DNA of 64,000 nucleotides from Paramecium octaurelia (taxonomy: Eukaryota > Ciliophora > Oligohymenophorea > Peniculida > Parameciidae), in the NCBI GenBank assembly GCA_905182995.1, contig CAJJDP010000002.1:909886-973885 (forward strand). The letters are read 5' to 3'. The translations under genes were made by a program, and so were the position numbers. This document shows, one piece after another, positions 63,708 through 64,000 of the stretch (within the stretch, counting starts at the first letter, position 1; each line of letters opens with the position of its first letter). Under the pieces are notes generated by a model. It saw nothing but the letters and a program-made list of their open reading frames with translations. It made no database searches and was not told the DNA's origin.

Positions 63708-64000
63708 ATGATTTTTTGCCTCCTTGTTTGTTTTACACATGCAGCTATCACCAAGAAATCTTTGAAAGGTAATCCAAATTAATTACAAACTCATAGAATT
63801 ATATAACAAGTATTTAGCAATTGATTTTGATGTTGAAAGTGGGTCTGCTACAGGATTATTAAAAGAAAAGAATAATATGTTTTATCAATTAGTCTACTAA
63901 AAAGGGTTCAACGAGTAAACAATCACAAAAGACAACATCTTCTTGATTTGGCTTTAAGGAGGTCCTGGTTGTTCATCACAGAGTGCATTTTATGAATTGA
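63708..64000 (+). CDS. Serine carboxypeptidase (S10), 5' part only
   Basis: First ~88 residues; the gene runs off the window. Signal peptide MIFCLLVCFTHA, one 28-base intron (63769-63796), then LYNKYLAIDFDVESGSATGL and NIFLIWLQGGPGCSSQSAFY. The WLxGGPGCSS block is the oxyanion-hole signature of S10 carboxypeptidases; the catalytic Ser (GESYAG) lies beyond the end. Expected to be a lysosomal or secreted peptidase removing C-terminal residues. Confidence 0.85.

Overview
The window is somatic (macronuclear) nuclear DNA of a ciliate, very probably Paramecium. Every long gene is read through by TAA and TAG, both used as glutamine, and only TGA ends genes. Introns are minute (18 to 32 bases, almost all GTA...TAG). 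DNA is AT-rich and genes sit close together. No bacterial operons, ribosome binding sites, tRNA, rRNA, CRISPR or transposon was seen. All gene models were read by eye with the ciliate code; for most spliced models the exon sum is an exact multiple of three. Exceptions are stated.

Layout. 1-8446 (+): three tightly packed genes, a DOP1/Dopey homologue (5' end cut off), the transition-zone protein TMEM231, and a SAPS-type PP6 regulatory subunit. 8835-10478 (+): calcium-dependent protein kinase. 10499-17835 (-): a 1.5-kb-codon coiled-coil protein, an unknown protein and a twin CX9C mitochondrial protein. 18077-22545 (+): a polyglutamine/IQ-motif protein and a p24 cargo receptor. 22678-37970 (-): membrane RING protein, ATP-dependent DNA ligase, small unknown, a 2925-residue InsP3/ryanodine receptor-type calcium channel, and an unknown charged protein. 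37971-38962: unresolved. 38963-42307 (+): RIIa-domain protein, Tousled-like kinase, unknown. 42337-44420 (-): kinase-kelch fusion. 44776-48976 (+): two adjacent genes sharing an unrecognised domain, present three times. 49229-54479 (-): a decayed DnaJ gene, unknown protein, centrin, and a multi-pass membrane protein with a PX domain. 54690-56643 (+): ULK/ATG1-like kinase. 56650-58749 (-): two unknown genes. 58861-62843 (+): ankyrin-repeat anoctamin. 63062-63359 (-): small Cys-rich protein. 63708-64000 (+): start of a serine carboxypeptidase.

Themes: calcium signalling (ER/alveolar release channel, CDPK, centrin, anoctamin), membrane traffic (DOP1, p24, PX protein), cilia (TMEM231, RIIa protein, centrin) and four protein kinases. 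These look like ordinary neighbours rather than one pathway. The most novel items are the three-copy domain at 44776-48976, the ankyrin-anoctamin fusion, the 7-base gap between the first two genes, and a polyglutamine tract written mostly in reassigned stop codons.
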